From positions 14,850,916 to 14,914,915 of the forward strand of contig OX345637.1 in the NCBI GenBank assembly GCA_947044365.1: a stretch of 64,000 nt of DNA, in the 5' to 3' direction. Below, piece by piece: positions 13,921 through 24,638 of the stretch; position 1 is the stretch's first letter, and every line of letters begins with the position of its first letter. The notes beneath the pieces are model-generated. The model was given only the letters and a program-made list of their open reading frames with translations, was not told the origin of the DNA and did no database searches. The position numbers and the translations under genes were made by a program. The DNA comes from Petrosia ficiformis (taxonomy: Eukaryota; Porifera; Demospongiae; Haplosclerida; Petrosiidae).

Positions 13921-14149
13921 TATAATAATAGTGTAACTGTATTATCATGTATAAACTATTTCATGTAAACACATACTTCATTTGTCACTCATTAAAATCT
14001 ATATCACAATCACTCATAGAATCAGTTATTACCAGTTTCTCAATCCTGTTTTTTTTTTTATTCAGTTATAATAATAATTATTGCACAATACATTTCAAAT
14101 TTTCAATCTGGGTCATGCATTTACAGGGTGGAGTTAATTATTAATTAAT

Positions 14150-14160
14150 GAGCCCCACCC
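14150..14160 (+). promoter_or_regulatory. CACCC-type motif upstream of gene B
   Basis: GAGCCCCACCC ends 17 bases before the chosen ATG (14178). The same motif precedes genes C and D, with a one-base variant before E. A GGGTGG at 14126-14131 could pair with it as an inverted repeat. It may be a Sp1/KLF-like site or a conserved 5' UTR element. Confidence 0.5.
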
Positions 14161-14177
14161 TGATTACTTCAAGAAGG

Positions 14178-16766
14178 ATGATCGTGCCAGTATTCTTTCT
14201 CGCTTTGTTCTGCTCGTGTGGACTTGCCAAATCAGACGGACCTACCTTCAATGAAGGGGCTGTGAACACAACATTGGCACCTGATTTGATAGTTGGATCT
14301 AATGCTGTCCTGCGTTGTACTGTTAATGAGTCTGATCCAGAGGTAGTTGAGCTGAATATGTTACCTTTGCCTTCACTTGAAGATAACTGGAATATCATTC
14401 ATGATGTCAACGAGACGAAATGGGTTGAAGTAGTAATTACAAAAGTTTCTCATAAGAATGCTGTGAACTTCACTTGTTTTGCTAACAACAATAAAACAGT
14501 TTCTTTCCTTACTTATGAATTGTCAGTTTATAATGGTACAACCTTCAATGAAGGTACTAACACAACAGTGGTGCCTGAATTGATAGTTGGATCTGATGCT
14601 ACTCTACGATGCACTGTTAACAAGTCTGATCCAGAGGTTGTTGAGCTGGATATGTTACCTCCACCTTCACCTGGAGAAAACTGGAAAATCAGTCATGATG
14701 AGACAAGCAAGAAATGGGTTGAAGTAGTAATTACAAAAGTTTCTCATAAGAATGCTATGAACTTCACTTGTTTTGCTAACAACAGTGAAACAATTTCTTT
14801 TCTTACCTATGAATTGTCAGTTTATAATGGTACAACCTTCAAGGAAGGTACTAACACAACAATTGCCTCTCAAATAGTGAATGGATATAATAGTACATTT
14901 CGTTGCACTGTTGATAAATCAGATCCACCTGTAGTTGAACTCTCTATTCTACCTCTCCCTGGACCAGAAGACAACTGGAAAATAAAAACCAATGGAACAG
15001 AATGGATCGAGGTTATAATAACAAAGGCATCAAACATGACTTCAAAGAAATTTGACTGTTTAGCTCGAAACAATGTCACAACTTCTTTTCTAACCTATGA
15101 ATTATCTTTAGTAGATTCTGATGGACCTCATTTTGTTGAAGGAGATGGAAATACCACTCTATGGTCTGAAATAATGACTGGATCTAATGCATCTCTAACT
15201 TGTACCATCAAAGCTTCCGTTCCACCGGTAACTGAACTTGGAGCTGTCCCTCCTGGTGAACCTGGGACCAACTGGGAAGTCAAAAAGAATGGTACATACT
15301 CGATTGAGGTGGTGATTACAGAAGCTGATTCCAGTAACAGAATGGACTATATTTGTACTGCTTATAATGGTATTCAAACATCAGTACTGGTTTACGAAAA
15401 TTTCGTAGGAGGTAAGCAATGAATGGTAGTAGATAGATGTATAAGCATAATTTATAATATTCATCTATTCAGGTCCTCCTAATGCTGTTCAAGCAGATAT
15501 AGAATACAAAGTTGAAGGTGATGATGTAATCTTTTCAATAACTGTGTCTGATAAAAGCGAAGCACCTGCCAGAGAGATACTAATACATGTAGAGGTAAAT
15601 ATAATATCGAAAGTACGTACTACACCCTTTAATTTGAATTCGTGTCAGTGCCTTTGATACATCCATATATCATACTTCAGAACTATAAATTATATCTTGA
15701 CAATTGATTTTAAGTTTGTCATATTTTAGGGTGCCACAGGTGATAACATATCTCTTCAAATACCAAACCCATTAACGAATGGGAAGAAATACACATTTCA
15801 TGATATCAAAATTGAGTCAAACCAGGAGTCTAAAAAACATTTATTGCACATATATGCTAAGAACACACTAGGGGTTGTTCATGTTCAAGATTATACATAT
15901 TATATAACTAAGAAACCAAGTGAGTTACAGTGATTATATGGTGGTACATATGATAATCTTAATTGTTTATAGAGGGAAGCAGTGATGCTGGAAAGATTGC
16001 TGCTGGTATTCTGGTACCAATATTGCTGATTATAGTTGGTATAGTTATAGGAGGAGTAGTTTTCTACTTCTGGAGAAAGAAAATGAGTAGAAAGTAAGAG
16101 AGTTTGAAATGTATACTAATAACAATATATTTTATCTGTTTAAGTATTTTTATGTGTGTATGTATGTAGTATATATGTATGAGTATATGTATAACTATGT
16201 GTATTTGTGTCTGTGTGCAGAGACGAATCCAGGTTGGGGGGTTGGGGTGTTGAGTTTTCTGGGGTGCATTTGAAACCTCTTTTCTACTTGTTAATGAATT
16301 CATAGCTACTTGAAGGCACACATTTAGTAACTACAATAACTGTTATTTCATTGACAAATAATTGAAAGGTGTGCCTTAATAACCATGAACACATTGTTCC
16401 TCATGTAATTACTTGTAAGTAAATACTATCTAGTTTCCATATGTATGCGGATTATTTGGTCACACCCCACATGAATAATCAATGAACTAAACATTTTGTG
16501 CGTTGCACATTCATGTTTTTTGCACCATCTTTTCACTAGCTCTGAATCCACCCCTGATGTGTGTATATACATACATACATACATAAATACATACATACAT
16601 ACATATATATACATACATAAATACATACAAAATACATACATACATACTACAATACAAACAAATGTTAATGAGTTGAATGACATTGCACAAATTTATCCAC
16701 AGGGATTTTAAACCTTTATCCTCACCTGATGTGGATGATGCTTCAAAAGGCTATGGAGCATTATAA
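14178..16766 (+). CDS. Gene B: Ig-repeat/FN3 transmembrane receptor, alpha2-beta-gamma (576 aa)
   Basis: Predicted exons are 14178-15411, 15473-15594, 15730-15919, 15973-16093 and 16703-16766 (1731 nt). An in-frame ATG at 14148 was rejected because it lies upstream of the conserved CACCC motif and the paralogs start at the equivalent of 14178. A signal peptide (MIVPVFFLAL...) is followed by four ~98-residue Ig-like repeats in one uninterrupted exon: two alpha (FNEG...LIVGSNA), one beta (FKEGTNTTIASQIVNGYN) and one gamma (HFVEG...LWSEI...NFVGG). Each has a Cys pair and many N-x-S/T sequons. Residues 412-515 form an FN3-like domain split over two exons (GPPNAV...YAKNTLG). The TM helix is in 516-555, followed by RKKMSRK. 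The final exon gives [20 protein letters not shown]. Likely a cell-surface recognition molecule; ligand unknown. It is convergent with gene C. Confidence 0.82.
16218..16556. mobile_element. hAT-like MITE in the last intron of gene B
   Basis: The left end CAGAGACGAATCCAG is mirrored by CTGAATCCACCCCTG at the right. Ends of the CAG-G-(T/C)GGATCCAG type are common in hAT MITEs. About 339 bp with no coding frame; target duplication is unclear. Confidence 0.5.
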
Positions 16767-17324
16767 ACTACTAGACAATACTAAGTATAACATTATTTGA
16801 TACTTATGATTATATACACACTGACCCTGCTGTTATAGGCTTTAGCGAGATTTCTTGTATTGTGTTGCTTGATCAAGTTATAGTTATTACACTTTGATGC
16901 ACACACAATATTGTATATAGTAATTATATATAGTTATTATAATTATATTTTGACACTTACTAATTATTTTTTACTTTTGTAATTAATAATGAATTTTTGA
17001 AAGTGTGCATGTACACGATTCTTAATCTCAAAATGGAAAAAAAAAGTCTACTTACATTGATGTACTTATTAGCATCACTGTATCTTTCCTCAAACTGTAT
17101 GGGTCTTTGTGTTGTCTTTCTTCTTACCTTTTATTATTTCAGTGAAACTGATCCAGTCATATTTTTTGATGTATGTGTTTGATGATATAAAGGTCGGCCT
17201 TGACCTCATTGTGGGAAAATAATCATCATTTTCATAAATATTATTTCTTTGTTATTAGATAAAATTAGCAAATTGCAGCTTTAAACTTAAATAAGAATTG
17301 TTTGACCAGCTTTCCAGCATAATA
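16767..17324. other. Convergent intergenic region between genes B and C
   Basis: AT-rich spacer between the two stop codons. A 61-codon frame at 16997-17182 has no recognisable similarity or splice context, so no gene is called. It should hold the two 3' UTRs. Confidence 0.4.
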
Positions 17325-20300
17325 TTATGTGTTTTGTGATAAAGATCCATAGCCTATGGAAATATTAGTTTTTTCTGTACTGATCTGAGAGTAATAGCCC
17401 CTGCTGAAATTAAATCATTTAGTATCGTTAAACTTTATCATCTACTAGACAGTCTTACCTTTTAGATTTCTTTTTCTTCTTCCAGAAAGAGTAACCAGCT
17501 ACTCCTATAACTATGACAATCGAAATCACAATTAATGGTACAATTATACCAGCTGCAATAGTTCCACTGTTAGACGTTATCTTATGTTCTATAATTGTTA
17601 TAAGAAAATTAATTGTCATCCACATAATTATATTAATCATCACCATGACAACTTACTTCCTGAACTAGGTACTGTAAAGTTAAAATCTCTGACACGAATA
17701 GTTCCAAGTGTATTCTTAGCATATACTATTAAAACATTTTCTGTGTTTCCAAAGTGACTTGTTGACTCTGTCATGAAGTTAGTAAATGTGTAGTCAGTGA
17801 CATTTACTAATGGATATGGAATTTTCAGACTCTCATTCTTTTTTGTGGTGCCCTGAAATGAATAATAATAATTATGCAGTATATTCTATTGCTGTAGTAA
17901 CAAGTATAATGCATTGCAATGGTTGAGTGAAGATCATTACCTTTAGATAATATAATATTTCTTTAGCAGGTGCTGAACTATTATCAGATACTGTTATTGA
18001 AAACCTTGCTTTGTCATCTGTAACTTTAACATCTAATGAAGCATCAACTGCATCAGGAGGACCTGAGAGCACAATTTTATGAATACAATTAAAATGGTGC
18101 AAATTAAATTCATTCATGATTGTAAGAATTAATTGGAACTACATGATTATAATATTGTAAAAGCAGTTAAAGCACCCCTTTGAGTAGATTACAGAAAATT
18201 ACAGTATGAGAGATTGAGGTGTGATTGTGGCAAGCATACAGCACAGGTGAAGTGAGTGCTGTATGCTTGTCAAGACAACACCTTGAGTGCTGTAGTTTCT
18301 GTAGTGCAACAATGTAAGTTATGGGGGTACTTAAATTGATTTATATAATATTACTGTGATATGTGGGTGACTCAAACTCATCAGAGTGTACACATTTACA
18401 ATATGGGGAATACAGCACTGTTGGTATACCCACTTATCATACTGTACTGCTTTAATTTGTGAAATATTTTCATTAGCCGTCTATGAATTTAATTGAAATA
18501 GAAAGTTGATATTGTGTAAATTAAATTCTGTTATTTTAGCAGTCACTGTGGTATACTTACCTCCTACAAAGTTTTGATATACCAGTAGTGCTATTCGAAT
18601 ACCGTTTCCAGCTGAGCAGATGAAATCCATTGTATTCATTACAGAATTAGCATTTGTAATCACCATCTCAATTGAGTGTGTACCATTTCTTTTAATAATC
18701 CAGTTGCTCTCAGGTTCAGCAGGAGGAAATATTTCAAGTTCAGTCACTGGTGGTAAAGAGTCACGAACAGTACATTTTAGAGAAACATTAGATCCTGTTC
18801 TTATTTCAGACCATATTGTTGTGTTAGTACCCTCACTAAAGTATGGTGCTCCTATAACAATAGATATAGCTAGTCATTTCATATATAAAAGTGCTATTTA
18901 TTACCTAGTGCAAAAGTGACATCTTTAACATGAACATCTCCTAGTGTGTTCTTAGCATATACATTCAATACATGATCTGTAGTACCCAGATGTTCTACAG
19001 ACTCAGTTAAGAAGTTAGTAAAAGTATATTTTGATCCATTTACTAACGGATAGGACAGTTTTAGAGTTATATTGTGTTCTGTAGTGCCCTGCAGAGTGTT
19101 ATGATATGAAATGTAATTAGGAAATATATAATTAGAAACGAGAATAATAAAACCCATAACATATGCAAACAGAGTGGAATAGAATGTGAAAACCCAATTG
19201 GTATACAAACAAGGGTCAGGAAGGGTAACACAGGAGGGATAATCAAGGTCTATATAGTGTCAACAAAATGTAACAAACATAAAAAAAATTATGATAATGA
19301 TGATCAAGCAATTGAGATATGATGCTTATATAACAACTCATATCATATTTCTAATTATAGTGTTATTACCTCAAGATAAACTAGTATTTCTTTAGCTGGT
19401 GCTGCACTGTTATCAATTACTGTTATTGAAAAGTTTGCTACGTTATCTGTAACTTGAAGATCTACTGAAACATTAACAGCTTCAGGAGGACCTGGGAATA
19501 TAATTTGTATATATAACATTTATGATTAGTGAAAATGTACCTCCTATAAAATTCTGATATTCCAATAATGCTATTCGAAAAGTGTTATTAGCAACACAAA
19601 CAAAATCCATTGTATTCTTCAAGGTAGCATTTGTAATTACCACTTCAATTGAGTATGTATCATTCTTTATCACAACCCAGTTGCTCTCAGGTTCGCCAAG
19701 AGGAAAATATTTCAGTTCAATTACTGGTGGAATGGATTTTGAAACAGTACAACTTAGAGTTGTATTAGATCCAATTGCAAATTCAGACCATACTGTGTAA
19801 TTTCCTTCAATAAAGTAAGGTCCATCAGGATCTACTAATGATAATTCATAGGTTAGAAAAGATGTTGTGACATTGTTTCTAGCCAAACAATCAAATATCT
19901 TTGCAGTCATGTTTGATACCTTTGTTATAATAACCTCAATCCATTCTGTTCCATTGGTATTTATTTTCCAGTTGTCTTCTGGTCCAGGGAGTGGTAGAAT
20001 AGAGAGTTCTACTACAGGTGGATCAGACTGATCAACAGTGCAACGAAATGTAGTATCAAATCCAGTTACTATTTGAGAGGCAATTGTTTTGTTAGTGCCT
20101 TCTTTGAAGGTTGTACCATTATAAACTGACAATTCATAGGTAAGGAAAGAAATTGTTTCACTGTTGTTAGCAAAACAAGTGAAGTTCATAGAATTCTTAT
20201 GAGAAACTTTTGTAATTACTACTTCAACCCATTTCTTCTCGGTCCCATCATGAGTGATCTTCCAGTTATCTTCAGGTGAAGCCAAAGGTAACATACCCAG

Positions 20301-20471
20301 CTCAACAACATCTGGACTAGACTCGTTAACAGTGCATCGTAGAGTAGCATTAGATCTAACTATCAAATTAGCTGACACTGTTGTGTTGGTACCTTCCTGG
20401 AAGAAAGGTCCCTCTGACTTGACAAGTCCATACGAACAAGCCAAAGAAAGAAGAAACACTGTTAAAAACAT
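17325..20471 (-). CDS. Gene C: alpha-beta-gamma, FN3, Ig, FN3 receptor (684 aa)
   Basis: Predicted exons in coding order are 20471-19541, 19491-19370, 19088-18905, 18851-18561, 18062-17941, 17852-17657, 17588-17459 and 17403-17325 (2055 nt, phases consistent). A signal peptide (MFLTVFLLSL...) precedes three Ig-like repeats in one exon (1-310), a split FN3-like domain (311-412), a single-exon gamma-like Ig (413-509), a second FN3-like domain (510-615), a TM exon (616-658, ending KKKKKSK) and a tail containing RGYYSQI and IGYGSL. The last exon is the least certain. It follows TTTCAG, which offers tandem CAGCAG acceptors. Its 5' ~490 bp is almost identical to gene D, and its 3' Ig-FN3 half is almost identical to gene E, so C looks like a mosaic. 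Confidence 0.8.
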
Positions 20472-20480
20472 CTTTAATTT

Positions 20481-20491
20481 GGGTGGGGCTC
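20481..20491 (-). promoter_or_regulatory. CACCC-type motif upstream of gene C
   Basis: GAGCCCCACCC on the minus strand ends 9 bases before the ATG of gene C. It is identical to the motif in gene D and to that of the oppositely oriented gene B. Confidence 0.5.
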
Positions 20492-20593
20492 AATGTTTAT
20501 AATATTATTTAATTAACATAGCAATCACTCCAAAAGAAAAACAAAAAACTAAGAAACAGCTTTTAAGTTCTAAAATTTACATAATAAAAGGAA

Positions 20594-21391
20594 ATATCAG
20601 CAATCACTTCTCCAAAAAAACTAAAACATAATCCAAAAACTAAGAAAGCATAAATTATATATATATATGTAGAATTACATTGATTCTACTTACATAACTA
20701 AAGCAAAAAGAATTTAAGTTTTATACATAGCCTTATGTATTACCGTAAACATAACAAAGACAATGTTTAACAATAGTCACATGATACATAAATGATATAA
20801 AACAATAGACATGATACATGAACCAATTGTTACATGATACACTAATGGTTATTAGCAATGCATTAAATTGTGATCAGAATAATAGAGTGTACTGATTTTG
20901 AGTATACATTCAGTCATGATTATTAACTAAATATTTGCTTTTATTTTATAATTTTAAATCACTGCTGAAACTGGTCAAGACATTGTAAATGGTGTAGTTT
21001 CTTGATGTAAGCATTGCTACTATAAATAAAAATGATTGTTCTATAAATAAAAACTGCATCCAACCCTAATAATGATAAACCCTAGAATAAATTTACATGA
21101 CACAGATGATGTAATTCTAGTCGTGGTTACATCAAGAAACAAACGTTTACCATTTAAACTGTTATGTTTTGAAATTGAAGGTATCTGGTGATATGTTGTG
21201 TCTTCTTTACCACAAGGAGCTGAAGGTCCCTGTTATTTTCTTTTGAGCAACAACATAATATTGTAGTAAAACATAGTGGACATATATAATTATACAGCAC
21301 TTTGTATCAAGGCATAATGATTATTATAAATAAATGTAGTGTCACAATACATACTGTTAGCTATATAATTATACTGTTCGCTATATAATTA
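20594..21391. other. Intergenic region between genes D and C
   Basis: About 0.8 kb of AT-rich spacer holding the 3' UTR of D and distal upstream sequence of C. Copies of (TCA)CATGATACA lie at about 20778-20850. The identity of the C and D upstream regions stops abruptly at about 20593. No open frame is supported. Confidence 0.4.
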
Positions 21392-24300
21392 TCAAATATT
21401 AGGTATAGTAAGTCTTGCATAGCCTTTTGAAGTATCAGGCCTGGTTGAGGATATATGCCTATGGGGAAATGATATCTGTCAATCCATTCATTGTAAATAC
21501 ATACATATCAAATGTAGTTTGCATGCAATGATATATCCCAGCACAAAATACATACATACAATACATACATACACACATATATACATGCATACATACAAAC
21601 ATACATACATGCATACATACGTATATACATACATACATATAATTATATATATATACATAATTTACATACATACACACATACATACATACATCCATACATA
21701 CATACATACATATATACATGCATACATACATAATATATACATACATACATACATACATAATATATATATACCTGCATACACATAGATATTAGATGCATAC
21801 ATACATACATGCATACAACGCACATAGTTACATACATACATACTCACATACATACATACATAGATCTGTACATACACACATACATCAAATAGTAAGATAT
21901 ATAATATATAATTATACATAAATTGTACATGATGTGATAGATTGTATAGTCTATATTTAGTGTGTACAGTGAAATACATAATAGATTATACTTAGATCTG
22001 GTGGTACTAAAATCTCTCTCTTACTTTCTAGACATTTGCTTCCTCCAGATACAATATACTATTCCTCCTACAGCTATACCATCTATAATTAGGAACATTA
22101 TTATCACAACACTAATCACTCCAGCATCAGCTTGTCCATCTATAATATTGAATAAATAAGATTGGAGTCATAATCACTATAACTCACTGTGTTCTTGACT
22201 AGACAAATCAAATTTATAATCTCGAACATGGACTTCTCCTAGGGTATTTTTAGCATAGATAATCATCACATGTTTTATAGTATCTAAACATTTCCTTGAC
22301 TCAGTTAGGAAGTTATCAAATGTGTATCGGCTTCCATTTATTAATGGATGTGGTATTGAAAGAGATATATTATTATCTGTAATACCCTGAAAATGAAGAG
22401 AATATTACAATATTAATCAATACAGTTTACAATAAGTGTTTAATGATATCTTTACCTCTAGGTACACTAGTATCTCTCTAACTGGTGCTTCACTTTTATC
22501 AGACACTGTTATTGAAAAGTTTATTTCATCATCGGTTTCTTTATATTTTATAGAAGTTTCAACAGCATTAGGAGGACCTGAATATTTATATAATAATCAA
22601 AATTATATATATATATACATATATAATATATATGTGTATGTTATAACACCCTATAAGTGCTATATCAGATTTTTAATCACCGAGCACAAGTGCCGTAGGG
22701 CCCTGGGCGAGGTGATTATAATTCTGATATAGCACGAGTAGGCGTGTTATAATTAATATATTTCACAAAAGCCAAACCTTTGAAGTTTTTCCATATCGGG
22801 ATATACCGTAATTCGCTTTATTTTTGTTCGCTTAAATTTTGTTTAATTAATTTTCATTTCGCTAAATTTTCGTCAGATTCCAATTAAACGAAAAATTTGT
22901 TAAAACGAAATTTTTTTTTAAATAGCACGTGGCGACTGGCGAGGTGCAGCTGGATGGAGAGAGAAGTGACTTGTTGTGTCAGAGGCTACCATGTATACCA
23001 GGCTATATGGATAGCAGTGGTGGGAGAAGAGCTGGTATGTGAAAGGGAACCAACCAAAATTTTAATGTGTAATAATTTTCGATCAAAATATTTTCGTGTA
23101 TTTGGAGGAATACGAAAATTTTTTTACAACAAAAAAAAGGCGAATTACGGTATATATATATGTATCCCGATATGGCAAAACTTCAAAGTAACCACAGGTT
23201 TTATAAATCTGATACAAAACTTGCCATTGAACACAGTGACACAAACTACAAGACTACAACACTTACCTGGTCCAAAACATTAGGAGAAGCTACACACGGT
23301 TACAATTTTGCCTTTCTGGAATATATTTATTATAACATGGCTATTCATGCTATAAAATATTTATAATCACCTCAGGCTCGGGCTAGCACTGTCAGTGATT
23401 ACACATCTACTTGTAGGTGTGTTATAACATATTCGTAATATAATACATAATATGATTCATCTATATAACAACAACTGCTTATAAATATCCATATACATCT
23501 ACATTAGTATATAAATCATAATATTTATTGTTTACCTCCTACAAAATTTTGATAATCCAGTGTCGATGTACGAATACCATTACTAGCAGTACAAGTATAA
23601 TTCATTGCATTACTGATATCAGCATTTGTAATAATCACCTCAATTGAGTATGTACCATTCCTTTTCACAACCCAGTTGCTCTCAGGTTCCCCATGAGGGA
23701 CAGCTTTGAGTTCAGTCACTGGTGGAATAGAGGATTTGACAGTACAAGTTAAAGATGCATTAGATCCACTCTTTATTTCAGACCATATTGTTTTGTTAGT
23801 TCCTTCAATAAAGTAAGGTCCATCAACATCTACTAATGATAATTCATAGGTTAGAAAAGAAGTTGTGATGTTGTTTCGAGCTGAACATTCAAATTTCTTT
23901 GAAGTCATATTTGATGCCTTTGTTATTATAACCTCAATCCATTCTGTTCCATTAGTTTTTATTTTCCAGTTGTCTTCTGGTCCAGGGAGAGGTTGAACAG
24001 ATAGTTCTACTACAGGTGGATCAGATTTATCAACAGTGCAACGAAATGTACTATTATATCCATTCACTATTTGAGAGGCAATTGTTGTGTTAGTACCTTC
24101 TTTGAAGGTTGTACCATTATAAACTGACAATTCATAGGTAAGGAAAGAAATTGTTTCACTGTTGTTAGCAAAACAAGTGAAGTTCATAGCATTCTTATGA
24201 GAAACTTTTGTAATTACTACTTCAACCCATTTCTTCTCGGTCCCATCATGAGTGATCTTCCAGTTATCTTCAGGTGAAGCCAAAGGTAACATACCCAGCT

Positions 24301-24469
24301 CAACAACATCTGGACTAGACTCATTAACAGTGCATCGTAGAGTAGCATTAGATCTAACTATCAAATTAGCTGACACTGTTGTGTTGGTACCTTCCTGGAA
24401 GAAAGGTCCCTCTGACTTGACAAGTCCATACGAACAAGCCAAAGAAAGAAGAAACACTGTTAAAAACAT
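21392..24469 (-). CDS. Gene D: alpha-beta-gamma, FN3 receptor with Asp in the TM helix (478 aa)
   Basis: Predicted exons in coding order are 24469-23536, 22577-22456, 22386-22188, 22139-22025 and 21458-21392 (1437 nt). The signal peptide and alpha repeat are essentially the same as gene C. The beta and gamma repeats instead match gene E. One FN3-like domain (312-418) follows, then a TM exon (419-456). Its hydrophobic stretch contains Asp438 (FLIIDGIAVGG), where gene B has a neutral residue. The tail reads HISSTRPDTSKGYARLTIPNI, a variant of the family motif. This is the shortest member. The intron after exon 1 is enlarged by nested inverted-repeat elements (22641-23188). It is probably a surface receptor; the buried acidic residue hints at assembly with a partner. 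Confidence 0.82.
21540..21890. repeat. (CATA)n microsatellite in the last intron of gene D
   Basis: Degenerate ATACATACATGC array between the TM exon and final exon of gene D. Tyr/Met/Cys frames on both strands are artefacts. Confidence 0.85.
22641..22752. repeat. Fold-back element with TTATAACAC ends
   Basis: TTATAACACCC at the left is mirrored by GGCGTGTTATAA at the right, and the interior (GCTATATCAGA...TCTGATATAGC) is also inverted, giving a long hairpin with a GC-rich loop. Confidence 0.65.
22778..23188. mobile_element. MITE with ~45-bp TIRs (CTTTGAAG...TACCGTAATTCGC)
   Basis: The left end carries CTTTGAAG, CATATCGGGATA and TACCGTAATTCGC. The right end carries their reverse complements in mirror order. 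About 410 bp, non-coding; a 128-codon frame inside has no likeness to a protein. Confidence 0.65.
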
Positions 24470-24478
24470 CTTTAATTT

Positions 24479-24489
24479 GGGTGGGGCTC
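24479..24489 (-). promoter_or_regulatory. CACCC-type motif upstream of gene D
   Basis: GAGCCCCACCC, 9 bases before the ATG. Part of a block nearly identical to the gene C upstream region. Confidence 0.5.
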
Positions 24490-24597
24490 AATGTTTATAA
24501 TATTATTTAATTAACATAGCAGTCACTCCAAAAGAAAAACAAAAAACTAAGAAACAGCTTTTAAGTTCTAAAATTTACATAATAAAAGGAAATATCT

Positions 24598-24603
24598 TTT
24601 ATT
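24598..24603 (-). other. Polyadenylation signal of gene E
   Basis: AATAAA on the minus strand, 36 bases after the stop codon of gene E and only about 130 bases before the ATG of gene D. E and D are therefore packed head to tail with almost no spacer. Confidence 0.55.
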
Positions 24604-24638
24604 TGTAGCGTAAAAATATATAAAAGCATAAAAATTCA

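Noticed and set aside
14148..14177. Upstream in-frame ATG for gene B
   Set aside because: It lies before the conserved CACCC motif, the paralogs have ATT at the matching place, and the signal peptide aligns only from 14178.
22897..23283. 128-codon open frame on the plus strand
   Set aside because: It spans the interior and one end of an inverted-repeat element and has no recognisable domain.
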